Below the pieces are notes generated by a model. It saw nothing but the letters and a program-made list of their open reading frames with translations. It was not told the DNA's origin and searched no databases. From Syntrophus sp963665935 (lineage in GTDB: Bacteria; Desulfobacterota; Syntrophia; Syntrophales; Syntrophaceae), in NCBI GenBank assembly GCA_963665935.1, contig OY762510.1, positions 2,108,001 through 2,172,000 on the forward strand: 64,000 nucleotides of DNA, read 5' to 3'. The first letter of the stretch is position 1. The number at the start of each line of letters is the position of its first letter. Both the position numbers and the translations under genes were made by a program. Of the stretch, positions 52,790 to 62,248 are shown in pieces.

Positions 52790-54571
52790 TTGAAAGGAGT
52801 AAATCCTGGAGATAAGGTAGCGGAAATCAAAGGCAGGGTGGATATCGTCGAACTGATATCGGAGTATGTTCCCCTGAAAAAAGCCGGGAGAAACTATTTG
52901 GGGCTGTGCCCCTTTCACAGTGAAAAAACCCCGTCTTTCACGGTAAACCGTGAAAAACAGATGTTCTATTGTTTCGGCTGCGGCGAAAAAGGCGATGCCT
53001 TCGCTTTTTTGATGCGCTTAAACAATGCGACGTTCCCCGAGACTTTGAAGCTGCTGGCGCAAAAGACCGGGGTCGTTCTTCCCGCTTCTTCTTTTCATCG
53101 AGACGGTAAATATTCACCCAGTGCCAGAGAGCAGATCATCCGCATCAATTCAATTGCAGCCGCTTATTTTACAGCCAACCTCTTTTCTCAAAATGGGAAG
53201 GCTGCTTTACATTATCTGAAAGAAAGGGGGCTGAAAGAGTCCACCGTAGAGGCCTTTGGTCTGGGATATGCTTCGGATGGCTGGCGCTATTTGAAGAATC
53301 ATCTTGAACAGCAGAAAGTTTCATTAAAATTGGCCGCTGACGCCGGCCTTATCGTGATTCGGGAGGATCGGCAGGAGGTCCAGTATGACCGTTTCCGCCA
53401 TCGGCTGATGTTTCCGGTCAAGGATGTGGATGGACGCATTATCGCCTTTGGCGGCAGAATCCTGGGAAATGGTGAACCGAAGTATCTGAACTCCCCGGAA
53501 TCAGCGGCTTACAGCAAAGGGAGGCAACTTTACGGATTAAATCAGGCAAAAGAAACCATAAGGCAAAAGGGATATGCGATCCTTGTTGAAGGATATTTCG
53601 ATCTGATCGTCCTGTGGGATGCCGGAATTCGAAATGTTGTGGCGACCCTGGGCACAGCCCTGACCAAGGATCATATCAGCCTGCTCAAACGATATACCGA
53701 ACGCGTAGCCGTTCTTTTTGACTCAGACGAAGCGGGGAAGAAGGCGCTGGCAAGAAGTGTGGAAATGTTCGTTGCGGCGCATATGGACGGGAGGGCCGTG
53801 GTTCTTCCTGAAGGGCTTGACCCCGATGATTTCGTCCGCCGCTCCGGAGGGGCCGCATTGGAGCGGCGGGTGGAAGAAGCTCCCTCGATTGTCGATTACT
53901 ATATCGATTCCATTATTGGAGGCGGAACGTCCTTTCAGGAAAGAGGGGAGGCAGCCGTTCGGGCGGCAACGTTCATAACCGGGATCGAGGATGTCATCGA
54001 CAGGAATCTCTTTATCAAGCGGGTGTCGGAGAAACTGGGAATTGATCAGGATATCCTGAAAAAAGAAGTGAATTCTCGACTTTATCCCAAGATGAGAAAA
54101 GAGGTTCAGCTATCCCGGCAGCCGAAGAAAGAAACGGTCGGACTGGAATTTAATCTGATTCATCTGATGATGGAATGTCCGAGTGTCATTCCTTCCATCG
54201 TTGAATCCAAGGTCATGGAATATTTTTTAGATCGGGATTTGAAATCCCTGGGGCAGGCCTGGACGGATCATGTTTTAAAAGAAAAAAATATGGCTCCGGG
54301 AGATGCCCTTTCCTTTCTTCAGAGACCGGATTCTTCCGCTCTGGCGGAAACATTGATGAAACTGCTTTTTCAGGAAAGCCCCTTTTCGCAGGAGAGTCTG
54401 GGTCCTCTCTGTGCCGATATGATCCGGCAAGTGAAGAGAAGGTGGTATAAGGAACAACATAAAAATATAAAAGAGCGTTTGATAAATGCTCAAACCTCAG
54501 GAAATTCTGAACTGGGGCGCAAACTATTAATGGAAAAAGAGCGATTGATGAAAGAAGAGAAGGAATTGTAG
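52790..54571 (+). CDS. dnaG: DNA primase
   Basis: 593 aa from TTG 52790 (GTGGAG upstream). N-terminal CHC2 zinc finger (CPFHSEKTPSF, CFGCGEKGD), then the RNA-polymerase-like core with Toprim motif AILVEGYFDLIVLWDAGI and FDSDEAGKKA. The C-terminal part (LEFNLIHLMMECP onward) fits the helicase-interaction domain. Makes RNA primers for replication. 52 bases before rpoD. Confidence 0.95.
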   Translation: MKGVNPGDKVAEIKGRVDIVELISEYVPLKKAGRNYLGLCPFHSEKTPSFTVNREKQMFYCFGCGEKGDAFAFLMRLNNATFPETLKLLAQKTGVVLPASSFHRDGKYSPSAREQIIRINSIAAAYFTANLFSQNGKAALHYLKERGLKESTVEAFGLGYASDGWRYLKNHLEQQKVSLKLAADAGLIVIREDRQEVQYDRFRHRLMFPVKDVDGRIIAFGGRILGNGEPKYLNSPESAAYSKGRQLYGLNQAKETIRQKGYAILVEGYFDLIVLWDAGIRNVVATLGTALTKDHISLLKRYTERVAVLFDSDEAGKKALARSVEMFVAAHMDGRAVVLPEGLDPDDFVRRSGGAALERRVEEAPSIVDYYIDSIIGGGTSFQERGEAAVRAATFITGIEDVIDRNLFIKRVSEKLGIDQDILKKEVNSRLYPKMRKEVQLSRQPKKETVGLEFNLIHLMMECPSVIPSIVESKVMEYFLDRDLKSLGQAWTDHVLKEKNMAPGDALSFLQRPDSSALAETLMKLLFQESPFSQESLGPLCADMIRQVKRRWYKEQHKNIKERLINAQTSGNSELGRKLLMEKERLMKEEKEL

Positions 54572-54623
54572 AACTTCCTGGACTTTGATTTTGACTCTTT
54601 ATCGAATTCACGGAGTGACCATA

Positions 54624-56366
54624 ATGGGAAAAGATATACAGTCGGAAGACTTTAAAAAATTGATCTCGCTGGGCGAAGAGAAGGGCTTTTTAACCTATGA
54701 CGATGTGAATGACCTGTTGCCGTCCGACCTCACGTCTTCAGATCAAATTGATGATATCATTATGCTTTTTGGAGAAAAAAACATTGACATCATAGACACC
54801 GATAAGGGTGAAAAAATCCTGGTAAAGAGTCCGGTCGAAGACCATGAACCCACAAAAGAAGGGGAACTCGTCGATATGATGTCCGTCGTGGGCAAGACGG
54901 GAGACCCTGTCAAGATGTACCTGCGCGAAATGGGGTATGTGTCCTTGCTCAGCCGCGAGGGTGAGGTGGAAATTGCCAAGATTATTGAAGAAGGCGCTTC
55001 GGAGGCCATGGGTGCGGTTTTCGGCGTTACGGCATCCGTAAAGGACGTGGTCGATATCGGGAGAAAGCTGAAGACTGAAGAGATTCGCATCAAGAATGTC
55101 ATTGATAATCTCGAAGATGAAGACGGTTATGTCGAGGAAGATTCTCAGCGGGAACGTGTTGTCCGATTGCTTGACAAAGTGGCCATGCTGGACGGCAAAA
55201 ATGATCTTATTGTACAGAAGCTGAAGGCGAAAGACATCAGTGAGGAGGACCGAAAGGCCTTAAGAATTCAGCTGGAAAAGAACAAGAAGGCCATTACCCG
55301 GCTTTGCCGGAAGGTCCGGTTCGGAAAGAAACAGATCGATAAGCTCGTGGGTAATATCAAGCGGTACCTTGCTGAGCTGGATAAGGCCGAGGACGAAATT
55401 CAGAAAGCCAAGGATGAAACGGGGCTTTCCCTGACGCAGATCGAAAAGGCCTGTGCCAGGCTGAAGAAGGAGCCCGCGGAGGAAAAGGCCGTTTGCGAAG
55501 AGTATGGCATCACCGTGGAAAGGCTGCAATCCGCAGAAGCGGTCATCCGCGAGGCCAATCGAAAACTCAAGAACATTTCCAGGGAAACCGGATATTCCAC
55601 AACGGTTTTCAAAAAAATCCTCTTTAATATTGAACATGGCGAACGAAAAGCTGACGAGGCCAAGAGGAAACTTGTTGAAGCCAATTTACGATTGGTGGTC
55701 AGCATTGCCAAGAAATACACGAATCGGGGACTGCAGTTTCTCGATCTGATTCAGGAAGGCAACATCGGGTTGATGAAGGCCGTTGATAAGTTCGAGTATC
55801 AACGGGGCTATAAATTTTCAACCTATGCGACCTGGTGGATCCGGCAGGCGATTACCCGGGCGATCGCCGATCAGGCCAGAACCATCCGGATTCCCGTCCA
55901 TATGATTGAGACCATCAACAAGTTGATCCGGACCTCACGTTATCTCGTGCAGGAGTTGGGGCGGGAACCGAGTCCCGATGAGATTGCCAACAAGATGGAG
56001 TATCCTTTGGAAAAGGTGAGAAAGGTCCTGAAAATTGCCAAGGAGCCCATCTCTCTCGAAACGCCCATTGGGGAAGAGGAGGACAGTCATCTCGGTGATT
56101 TCATCGAAGACAAGAAGATCATGTCTCCGTCGGAAGCAACGATCAGCATGGATCTGGCGGAGCAGACAAGGAAAATACTGGCCACGTTGACCCCCAGGGA
56201 AGAAAAGGTTCTCCGGATGCGTTTTGGAATCAGCGAGAGGATGGATTACGGAGAAGAAGAACTGGAACAGATGGAAGATGAGGAGGAAATTCCCGGTCCC
56301 ATCGAGATCAATGTCGTCCGCAAATTGAGAAATCCATCCCGGCGGCGGGTCACGAAACCGTTATAA
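54624..56366 (+). CDS. rpoD: Primary RNA polymerase sigma factor with altered region 4.2
   Basis: 580 aa from ATG 54624, preceded by GGAG; the frame is open from 54585. Region 1.1 (SEDFKKLISLGEEKGFLTYD), 1.2 (DPVKMYLREMGYVSLL), the non-conserved helical insert, region 2 (LIQEGNIGLMKAVDKFEY, YKFSTYATWWIRQAITRAIA), region 3 (PVHMIETINKLIR, ELGREPSPDEIANKM) and 4.1 (LATLTPREEKVLRMRFGI) are normal. Region 4.2 should follow as TLEEVGQQF, VTRERIRQIEAKALRKL, but instead reads GEEELEQMEDEEEIPGP and IEINVVRKLRNPSRRRVTKPL. About 23 residues of the recognition helix are replaced by acidic, Pro-containing sequence in frame. The sigma would be expected to lose -35 contact. Confidence 0.93.
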   Translation: MGKDIQSEDFKKLISLGEEKGFLTYDDVNDLLPSDLTSSDQIDDIIMLFGEKNIDIIDTDKGEKILVKSPVEDHEPTKEGELVDMMSVVGKTGDPVKMYLREMGYVSLLSREGEVEIAKIIEEGASEAMGAVFGVTASVKDVVDIGRKLKTEEIRIKNVIDNLEDEDGYVEEDSQRERVVRLLDKVAMLDGKNDLIVQKLKAKDISEEDRKALRIQLEKNKKAITRLCRKVRFGKKQIDKLVGNIKRYLAELDKAEDEIQKAKDETGLSLTQIEKACARLKKEPAEEKAVCEEYGITVERLQSAEAVIREANRKLKNISRETGYSTTVFKKILFNIEHGERKADEAKRKLVEANLRLVVSIAKKYTNRGLQFLDLIQEGNIGLMKAVDKFEYQRGYKFSTYATWWIRQAITRAIADQARTIRIPVHMIETINKLIRTSRYLVQELGREPSPDEIANKMEYPLEKVRKVLKIAKEPISLETPIGEEEDSHLGDFIEDKKIMSPSEATISMDLAEQTRKILATLTPREEKVLRMRFGISERMDYGEEELEQMEDEEEIPGPIEINVVRKLRNPSRRRVTKPL

Positions 56367-56401
56367 TTCAGGTTTCAGAGCAAAGACGGCCCCAGAACGG
56401 C

Positions 56402-56452
56402 ATAAGACAGAGGCTCCGCAGTTTTGTACAAGCTGCGGAGCCTCTGTCTTAT
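56402..56452 (+). terminator. Strong hairpin terminator after rpoD
   Basis: A perfect 20-base stem (ATAAGACAGAGGCTCCGCAG with its exact complement) around an 11-base loop, followed by TTTG. It ends the yqeY-dnaG-rpoD operon and is symmetrical, so it may also serve lpxC from the other side. Confidence 0.85.
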
Positions 56453-56530
56453 TTGTCTGGAATTGAAATAAAAAGGCTTGGAGGAGAAGACTGTCTGCGA
56501 CATTTCTGCCGCAGATGCCTGAAAGAGCTT

Positions 56531-57463
56531 TTAAACGTGGACTGCGTCCAGAATTTTATAGGAAGGGACATCCAACGTATTGAATTCTTCGTCAGATTCC
56601 TGAATATCTAAAACAGTTGCCGTCGTCCAGCTCTCTTGATGTTCGAGCAATTCCTTCAACAGCATGGCATTCAATTTGTGCCCCGATTTGTAGGCGATAA
56701 AATGTCCCACAATGGGCATCCCGATCAGAGAAAGATCCCCTATCGCATCCAATATTTTATGTTTGACAAATTCATCGGGAGATCTCAGCCCCTCTTTGTT
56801 GATGATTCTCGTTTCATCAAGAATGACGGCATTTTTAAGAGAACCGCCCAGGGCCAGGCCTCTGGCCTGGAGGTATTCGACATCCTTCAGGAACCCGAAG
56901 GTCCGGGAACTGCAGATTTCCTGCTCGTAGGTTTCATCGGATAATTTCAAGTGATAAGATTGAACGCCGATCGCAGGATGGCCAAATTCGATTTTATAAG
57001 TGATTTCGAAAGAGGATGAAGGAACGAACATGGCGTGGCTCTCCCCTTCCGAGACATAAACGGGTTCTTTCACGATCAGGTATTTCTTTAATTTTTCCTG
57101 TGTGCAGGTGCCGACCTTCTTCAGGATCTCAACAAAAGGCAAGGCGCTGCCATCCATAATCGGAATTTCCGGACCATCGACTTCGACCACCGCGTTATCG
57201 ACACCCATGCCGCTGAATGCCGAAAGAATGTGTTCAACGGTGGAAATTGCCGTTCCATTGTTCCCGATGGTTGTTGCCAGGGTGGTGTCCGTAACGTTAT
57301 CCAGAGAAACTTTTATTTTCTGTTTATAGTTCTTATCCTTGCGTACAAGGAGAATCCCCGCATCAGACGCTGCAGGCTTGATGGTCATATTTATTTTTCT
57401 GCCTGAGTGCAACCCCACACTCTGGCAGGTTAACTCACTTTTTAGAGTTCTTTGAAAATTCAT
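56531..57463 (-). CDS. lpxC: UDP-3-O-acyl-N-acetylglucosamine deacetylase
   Basis: 310 aa. Zinc ligands are visible: TVEHILSAFSGMGVDNA (His), KHKILDAIGDLSLIGMP (His and Asp). Start QRTLKSELTCQSVGLHSGRK and GPEIPIMDGSALPF are also conserved. First committed step of lipid A synthesis. ATG 57463 with only a weak ribosome site. Proof that the organism makes LPS. Convergent with rpoD. Confidence 0.96.
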   Translation of the reverse strand: MNFQRTLKSELTCQSVGLHSGRKINMTIKPAASDAGILLVRKDKNYKQKIKVSLDNVTDTTLATTIGNNGTAISTVEHILSAFSGMGVDNAVVEVDGPEIPIMDGSALPFVEILKKVGTCTQEKLKKYLIVKEPVYVSEGESHAMFVPSSSFEITYKIEFGHPAIGVQSYHLKLSDETYEQEICSSRTFGFLKDVEYLQARGLALGGSLKNAVILDETRIINKEGLRSPDEFVKHKILDAIGDLSLIGMPIVGHFIAYKSGHKLNAMLLKELLEHQESWTTATVLDIQESDEEFNTLDVPSYKILDAVHV

Positions 57464-57818
57464 AGATAAGATCCTTCATTTAAATTACTTCCCCGTAAAG
57501 CAAGACATGTTCCAGAGAAAAAGCCCCTTTCTTGCAAAAATGGTACTCCATTCCATCCGATATTATTAGCGTTTTTTCTTCTATAAAAAGTCCCGGAACT
57601 TGTTTTTGAGGTCTACTGTGTTAATTTTACCACAGTTCGAGTTGAAGCTGTTGTTGCGCCAAAGTCCATCCTCTTGTCCTGATCAACTAAGATAAGGATT
57701 AGGGCAATCCCTGGCCCGCCGGTTCCGATTGATTTGCCCCTGTAATTTACTTTCGCGAAAAAAAAATGTAAAGTGCAGATTCGGAACAATAAAAAACGTC
57801 AGGAGGATTGAATCGATT
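57464..57818. other. Divergent intergenic region between lpxC and sirohaem gene
   Basis: About 355 bases, AT-rich, with no gene. It contains an inverted repeat (57616-57635). I could not choose clear promoters for either flanking gene. Confidence 0.6.
57616..57635. promoter_or_regulatory. Inverted repeat CTGTG-N10-CACAG
   Basis: Perfect 5-base arms with 10-base AT-rich centre (CTGTGTTAATTTTACCACAG). The spacing fits a dimeric regulator. It could regulate either lpxC or the sirohaem gene. Confidence 0.3.
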
Positions 57819-58478
57819 ATGTCCAAAGATATTCTGGAAAAGGGGGCTATTGTTCAGAGGGACAAAGAGACATTCGCCATCGCACCGCACATTGCCGGCG
57901 GGATCATCGACCCCGCGGGTTTGAGAAAGATCGCGGACGTGGCTGAGAAGTACAAGGCGAAGGCGCTGAAGATCACATCGGCGCAGCGCATCGCCATTGT
58001 GGGAATCGATCCCAATGATATCGACAACGCCTGGGCGGATCTGGGGATGAGTCCCGGCGCGGCCATCGGCCTCTGTGTGCGAAGCGTGAAGATCTGTCCC
58101 GGCACCACCTTCTGTAAGAGAGGACAGCAGGATTCCGTGGGCGTGGGGCTGAAGCTGGACCAGATTTACCATGGAATGGAACTTCCCTGGAAATTCAAGA
58201 TGGGTGTATCGGGATGCGTCAATTCCTGCGCTGAGTCGGCGATCAAAGATGTTGGCTTGATCGGAACCGCCAAGGGGTGGAGGCTTCTGGTCGGCGGGTG
58301 TGCCAGCGCAAAACCCAGAATCGGTCAGTTGCTGGCGGAGAATCTGTCCGATGACGAGGCTATCGCTCTCATCGACAAGGTCGTCAACTACTACAAAGAA
58401 AATGGCAAGAAGCAACGCCTGGGCGAGTTCATCGAGGGCATCGGCTTTGAGGCGTTCAAACAGGCCGTTTTATCCTGA
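57819..58478 (+). CDS. Single-polypeptide sirohaem/4Fe-4S sulfite (nitrite) reductase-like protein
   Basis: 219 aa from ATG 57819 (AGGAGG 12 bases upstream). Sirohaem/cluster motifs: CPGTTFCKRG (C-x5-C) and GVSGCVNSCAESAIKDVGLI (C-x3-C). An N-terminal ferredoxin-like half domain has APHIAGGIIDPAGLRKIADV. Length and layout fit the small monomeric low-spin sulfite reductases known from Desulfovibrio, which reduce sulfite with six electrons in vitro but whose physiological role is not settled. No partner subunit or DsrAB genes are near. Followed by two hairpins. Confidence 0.85.
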   Translation: MSKDILEKGAIVQRDKETFAIAPHIAGGIIDPAGLRKIADVAEKYKAKALKITSAQRIAIVGIDPNDIDNAWADLGMSPGAAIGLCVRSVKICPGTTFCKRGQQDSVGVGLKLDQIYHGMELPWKFKMGVSGCVNSCAESAIKDVGLIGTAKGWRLLVGGCASAKPRIGQLLAENLSDDEAIALIDKVVNYYKENGKKQRLGEFIEGIGFEAFKQAVLS

Positions 58479-58528
58479 AAAAACCCCTTTAATAATAAAG
58501 GCCTGCCTGTTCACATCTTCCCTCCCGC

Positions 58529-58560
58529 GGTCGCCCCGTCCTGGAATAGGGACGGCGACC
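58529..58560 (+). terminator. Hairpin after sirohaem gene
   Basis: GGTCGCC.CCGTCC pairs with GGGACGGCGACC across a short loop, then TTTG. It may act with the next hairpin. Confidence 0.5.
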
Positions 58561-58602
58561 TTTGATGGAGGTTGGGTAAAGGCAGAGAGAACGGTGAATT
58601 CC

Positions 58603-58640
58603 CATGCCGGAGGGCATCCACCCTCCGGCATGTTTTTTTT
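58603..58640 (+). terminator. Rho-independent terminator
   Basis: CATGCCGGAGGG pairs with CCCTCCGGCATG across a 5-base loop and is followed by eight Ts. Probably the main stop for the sirohaem gene transcript. Confidence 0.85.
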
Positions 58641-58704
58641 CTTTTCCGGTTGGATTTTCGCTGGTTCTTTCCCGTCGGACCGGACTTTTTGAAGGGATCA
58701 AGGG

Positions 58705-59103
58705 CTAAACTGGGGCGAACTTTCCTGCTTCTTCCGCTTCCTCAAGATCACATTGCCGAAACCATATGTAATGTGAGTCCAATTCTTTACGAATATCGAC
58801 TTCGGTGATGTCTCTCGTGTTATTTTCATTGCATGGATACCACGCATTCATCCAGCGATGATAGGCGCATTCCTCTTCCGGTGAGGGGATTTCATAGGAT
58901 AAGGGCATATAAACCCCGTCGGGCCTCTTCCAATAGGGGGTCAATATCCGCCTGAAGACGATGCCGACAAGGTCTTCCTCCTGGAGATTCCATCTTTTTT
59001 TGACAAAAGCCTTATCGCGCCACTCTTCATCCATAAAGTAATAAAAGGGGATTTCTTTTCCGTATATTAATAGAGACAATCTACACTTTGCTTCTGAATT
59101 CAA
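58705..59103 (-). CDS. Hypothetical cytoplasmic protein
   Basis: 132 aa, acidic, aromatic-rich (many Trp and Tyr: EEWRDKAFVKKRW, SPEEECAYHRWMNAWYPC, HYIWFRQCD). No signal or membrane segment and no family recognised. The start has no strong ribosome site. Lone gene between the terminator of the sirohaem gene and the SBP operon. Confidence 0.55.
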   Translation of the reverse strand: MNSEAKCRLSLLIYGKEIPFYYFMDEEWRDKAFVKKRWNLQEEDLVGIVFRRILTPYWKRPDGVYMPLSYEIPSPEEECAYHRWMNAWYPCNENNTRDITEVDIRKELDSHYIWFRQCDLEEAEEAGKFAPV

Positions 59104-59144
59104 TCAAGGCTTTTATTCCTGTTCAGAAATCGGACGTAAAATCA

Positions 59145-60314
59145 TCATGGGTTGACGTTCATGAACCAGACAAACTGACCGTCCTTGATCTGAAGGATGA
59201 CGGCACTCCTGATGGGATCACCGGAACCCTCCCTGAACTGCAGGGTCCCCGTAACACCCTCGTATTTCTTGATTTGCGCCATGGCATTGCGGAGCTTTTC
59301 CCGATCCGGCGTCCCGGCGATCTTCAACCCCTGCCAAAGCAGTCCAAAGGCATCGTAGGTGAGGGCCGCCACACCGTCGGGGATACGGTTGTACCTTGAC
59401 TGGTAATTGTTGATGAATTTCTTGGCTGCGGCGGTAGGGGCATCCGCGGCATAATAACTGCTGAAGTAACAGCTTTCGCAGTCAGGGCCGCATTGATCCA
59501 GCAAGTCATAGTGTCCCCAGGAATCACTGCCGATGAAGGGGACGGTTACGCCCACTTTTTTTGCCTGCCGGATCTGCATCGGTATTTCCGAATAGTAGTT
59601 GGGGAGGAAAACGATTTCCGGACGAGCCGCCTTGATTTTTCTCAGTTGAGCTGTAAAGTCCCTGTCGCCGGTTTTGTAGGTTTCAAAGGCCACGACCTTC
59701 CCCCCGCCGTTTTCATAGGCATCCCGAAAGAAATGGGCAAGCTCCCGATTATATTCCGAGTCGCCGCCATAGAGCACCGCCGCTTTGTTCAGTTGCTTCG
59801 TTTCGAGAATAAATTTCGCAATGACACGGCCCTGAAAGGAATCGGTAAAGCAGGCACGAAAAACGAATTTTTTTGGTTTTCCCGACTTTTCATCCAAGGT
59901 TATCCTGGGCGAGGTGGAAGAGGGCGAAATCAGCAAGGTTTCGCTTCGCTCCGCGATGTCCGCAGCCGGCAGAACGTATTGGCTGGCGTTCGGTCCGACG
60001 ATGGCCAGGACCCTGTACCTGCGGATCAGCTTCAGGGCCGCCTCTGCGGATCGCTCTTCTTTTCCGCTGTTATCCTCAAGAATAATCTCCACCGGATAGC
60101 GCTTTTTATCGATCAGGAGACCACCGCCCTCATTGATCTCGTCAGCCGCCATCTGGGCGGCTTTCCGGGTAGACTCCCCGAGTGCCGACATATAACCGGA
60201 TAACTCGGCAATGACGCCGATCCGGATGGGTTCGACCCGGTCCGAACAGCTTGGGAGAAACAGACACAGAGCGGCCAGAAAGAGGAACCCCGAAAGTGGA
60301 AATTTCGCTTTCAT
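59145..60314 (-). CDS. Branched-chain amino-acid-type solute-binding lipoprotein
   Basis: 389 aa. Lipoprotein signal ending FLPSC. The LivJ/ANF-receptor-like plan is clear: RIGVIAELSGYMSALGESTR, AAQMAADEINEGGG, YRVLAIVGPNASQYVLPAAD, VFLPNYYSEIPMQIRQAKKV, and YDAFGLLWQGLKIAGT. Binds an amino acid or other small ligand in the periplasm. No permease or ATPase genes are nearby, so it could be a sensor input for the phosphatase gene it overlaps by 4 bases rather than part of a transporter. Confidence 0.88.
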   Translation of the reverse strand: MKAKFPLSGFLFLAALCLFLPSCSDRVEPIRIGVIAELSGYMSALGESTRKAAQMAADEINEGGGLLIDKKRYPVEIILEDNSGKEERSAEAALKLIRRYRVLAIVGPNASQYVLPAADIAERSETLLISPSSTSPRITLDEKSGKPKKFVFRACFTDSFQGRVIAKFILETKQLNKAAVLYGGDSEYNRELAHFFRDAYENGGGKVVAFETYKTGDRDFTAQLRKIKAARPEIVFLPNYYSEIPMQIRQAKKVGVTVPFIGSDSWGHYDLLDQCGPDCESCYFSSYYAADAPTAAAKKFINNYQSRYNRIPDGVAALTYDAFGLLWQGLKIAGTPDREKLRNAMAQIKKYEGVTGTLQFREGSGDPIRSAVILQIKDGQFVWFMNVNP

Positions 60315-62248
60315 ATTTCCAGACCTCGATATCGGAGCGCCAGGACCGTAATATCGTCCGATTGCGGCTCATCGCCGGCAAAATGTCTGACTGAAGCCAT
60401 TACGGAAGAGATCAACCCTTCCAGTGTTGAACTCTGGCAGGAATGGATTGTTTCGAGGAGTGCCGCATCGGAAAACAATTGTTTTTCTCCGTTCATGGCC
60501 TCCGTAATGCCATCCGTATAAAGGAGCAGCGCCTCTCCAGGTTGCAGGGTTATCGAAACCGTGTCAAAAGATTCACCTTCCATGATTCCCAGAATAAAGC
60601 CCGGCGGCACCTCCAGCCAGCGGGGAACGCCCTCCGCAGGCACCAGCACGGGAGGATTATGACCTGCGTTGGTGAAGGCCAGTTCCCCGGTCTTGAAGTT
60701 CAGGATGCCGCAGAACATCGTGACAAACATGCACGATTCATTGTCGATGCAAAGCTCGGAATTGACCGCGTTCAGGATATCCGACGGCTGAATGCCGGGG
60801 GTTGAGCCGATACCCTTGATCAGGGTTTTGGTAACGGCCATCAACAGGGCTGCGGGAACGCCTTTGCCGGAAACATCGCCGATGGAAAAGAAAAGATGCT
60901 CGTCATCGAGAAGGAAAAAATCATAGAGATCCCCTCCCACCTCTCTGGCCGGTTCCAGGGTCGCATAGATTTCGAACTCTTTCCTTTCCGGAAAAGGGGG
61001 GAACTTCTTGGGCAGAAAACTCATCTGGATCGAATGGGCAATCTTCAGTTCGCTTTCAATCCGTTCTTTGGCGGCGGTTGTTGCAGCCAGGTTGCTGATG
61101 TATTCCTTCAAGGCGGATTGCATGTCGCGGAATGACCGGGTCAGTTCCCCCACTTCATCTTTCGATGCGATGGGCGGCACATCGAGGTCGAGGTTTCCTC
61201 TGGCGATTTCCTTCGTCGTTTCCGCAAGATTCCGCAAGGGGCGGGTGACCTTTCCCGAAATAAAGACGATGGCAAAAAAGAGAATCGACAAACCGGCAGT
61301 GCCGATGACAAGTTTTACCCGGTTGAGCCTATGGATTTCGGCAAAAAGGACATCTTCCGGAAAGACGATGCCCATGGACCAGCCCAGCGAGGGCAGCGGC
61401 GCATAATACAACCAGACCTTCTCGTTGGCATAATTACGGGAAAGGGAAACGAAACCCTCTCCTCCCCGGGTCATGTGGCGGCCGATCCGCCGCAGTTCGG
61501 GATTATGCTGGGCTTCGGCTATACTGAAGATACTTTCCCGCAGGATATAAGCCTTATTGGGATGGATGACAAAAACGCCGTTTCTGGATACGAGAAATGC
61601 GTACCCCGTTTGTTCCGGGATGAGTTTCTTGACGATCTCCAGAAGCCAGTCCAGGGAAATATCCGCGGTGACAACGCCCGAAAAGGTTCTCTTTTTGTTG
61701 ACGTACCGGTAGAAGGGAACGGAATAAGTGGCCATGGCGATGTTCCCCCCTCCCTCATCAAAGTACGGTTCGCTCCAGACGGCGCGTCCCAATTCCTTGG
61801 GAATCTGATACCAGTCGAGATGAAAATAGTCATACTGTGCACTTCCCAGGGAAGTCCTCTTGAGCCGGTTGTTGTCGCGGAAGATGTAAGGGGCGTGATA
61901 GAGGGCTTTCCCATCAAAGGCATAAGGTTCAAAGGCCATCGCGGAACCGAAAATTTCCGGATTGGTCGAAAGAAAATCCTCAACCTCCTTTTGCAGAGCC
62001 AAATCCCCAAGCTCCTGGGTGGCCAGAGAGCGGGCAAGATAGGTGGGGACTATCTCTATGCCGTTGAGGGTTGTTTCAATCTTGTTGATGGTGGCCAGCG
62101 TCAGGATTGCCGCATTGGTCTGGGTATCTTTGAGAATCTGATCCCGCGAGTAGAGATAGGTGTAGCCGAAGGCGGTGAGAAAAATGATGGCCGTAGTGGT
62201 CAGGATGACGCGGTTCAGTTTGAAGGCGAGACCGTGCTTCTTAATCAT
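60311..62248 (-). CDS. Membrane sensor with Cache, HAMP and PP2C (SpoIIE/RsbU) phosphatase domains
   Basis: 645 aa from ATG 62248, which overlaps the upstream stop by 8 bases. A TM helix (residues about 15-35), a periplasmic double Cache domain (about 40-290: AVWSEPYFDEGGGNIAMATY, VSRNGVFVIHPNKAYILR), a second TM, a HAMP domain (VTRPLRNLAETTKEIARGNL), then a PP2C phosphatase domain with AREVGGDLYDFFLL, GDVSGKGVPAALLMAVTKT and YTDGITEAMN. Metal-binding Asp residues are present. Such proteins dephosphorylate an anti-sigma antagonist in partner-switching cascades. No cognate STAS or kinase gene is seen. Confidence 0.92.
   Translation of the reverse strand: MIKKHGLAFKLNRVILTTTAIIFLTAFGYTYLYSRDQILKDTQTNAAILTLATINKIETTLNGIEIVPTYLARSLATQELGDLALQKEVEDFLSTNPEIFGSAMAFEPYAFDGKALYHAPYIFRDNNRLKRTSLGSAQYDYFHLDWYQIPKELGRAVWSEPYFDEGGGNIAMATYSVPFYRYVNKKRTFSGVVTADISLDWLLEIVKKLIPEQTGYAFLVSRNGVFVIHPNKAYILRESIFSIAEAQHNPELRRIGRHMTRGGEGFVSLSRNYANEKVWLYYAPLPSLGWSMGIVFPEDVLFAEIHRLNRVKLVIGTAGLSILFFAIVFISGKVTRPLRNLAETTKEIARGNLDLDVPPIASKDEVGELTRSFRDMQSALKEYISNLAATTAAKERIESELKIAHSIQMSFLPKKFPPFPERKEFEIYATLEPAREVGGDLYDFFLLDDEHLFFSIGDVSGKGVPAALLMAVTKTLIKGIGSTPGIQPSDILNAVNSELCIDNESCMFVTMFCGILNFKTGELAFTNAGHNPPVLVPAEGVPRWLEVPPGFILGIMEGESFDTVSITLQPGEALLLYTDGITEAMNGEKQLFSDAALLETIHSCQSSTLEGLISSVMASVRHFAGDEPQSDDITVLALRYRGLEI

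Noticed and set aside
56250..56330. Simple frameshift as explanation of the odd RpoD C-terminus
   Set aside because: Both alternative frames were read by hand; neither gives the region 4.2 motif, and the normal sequence resumes in the original frame.
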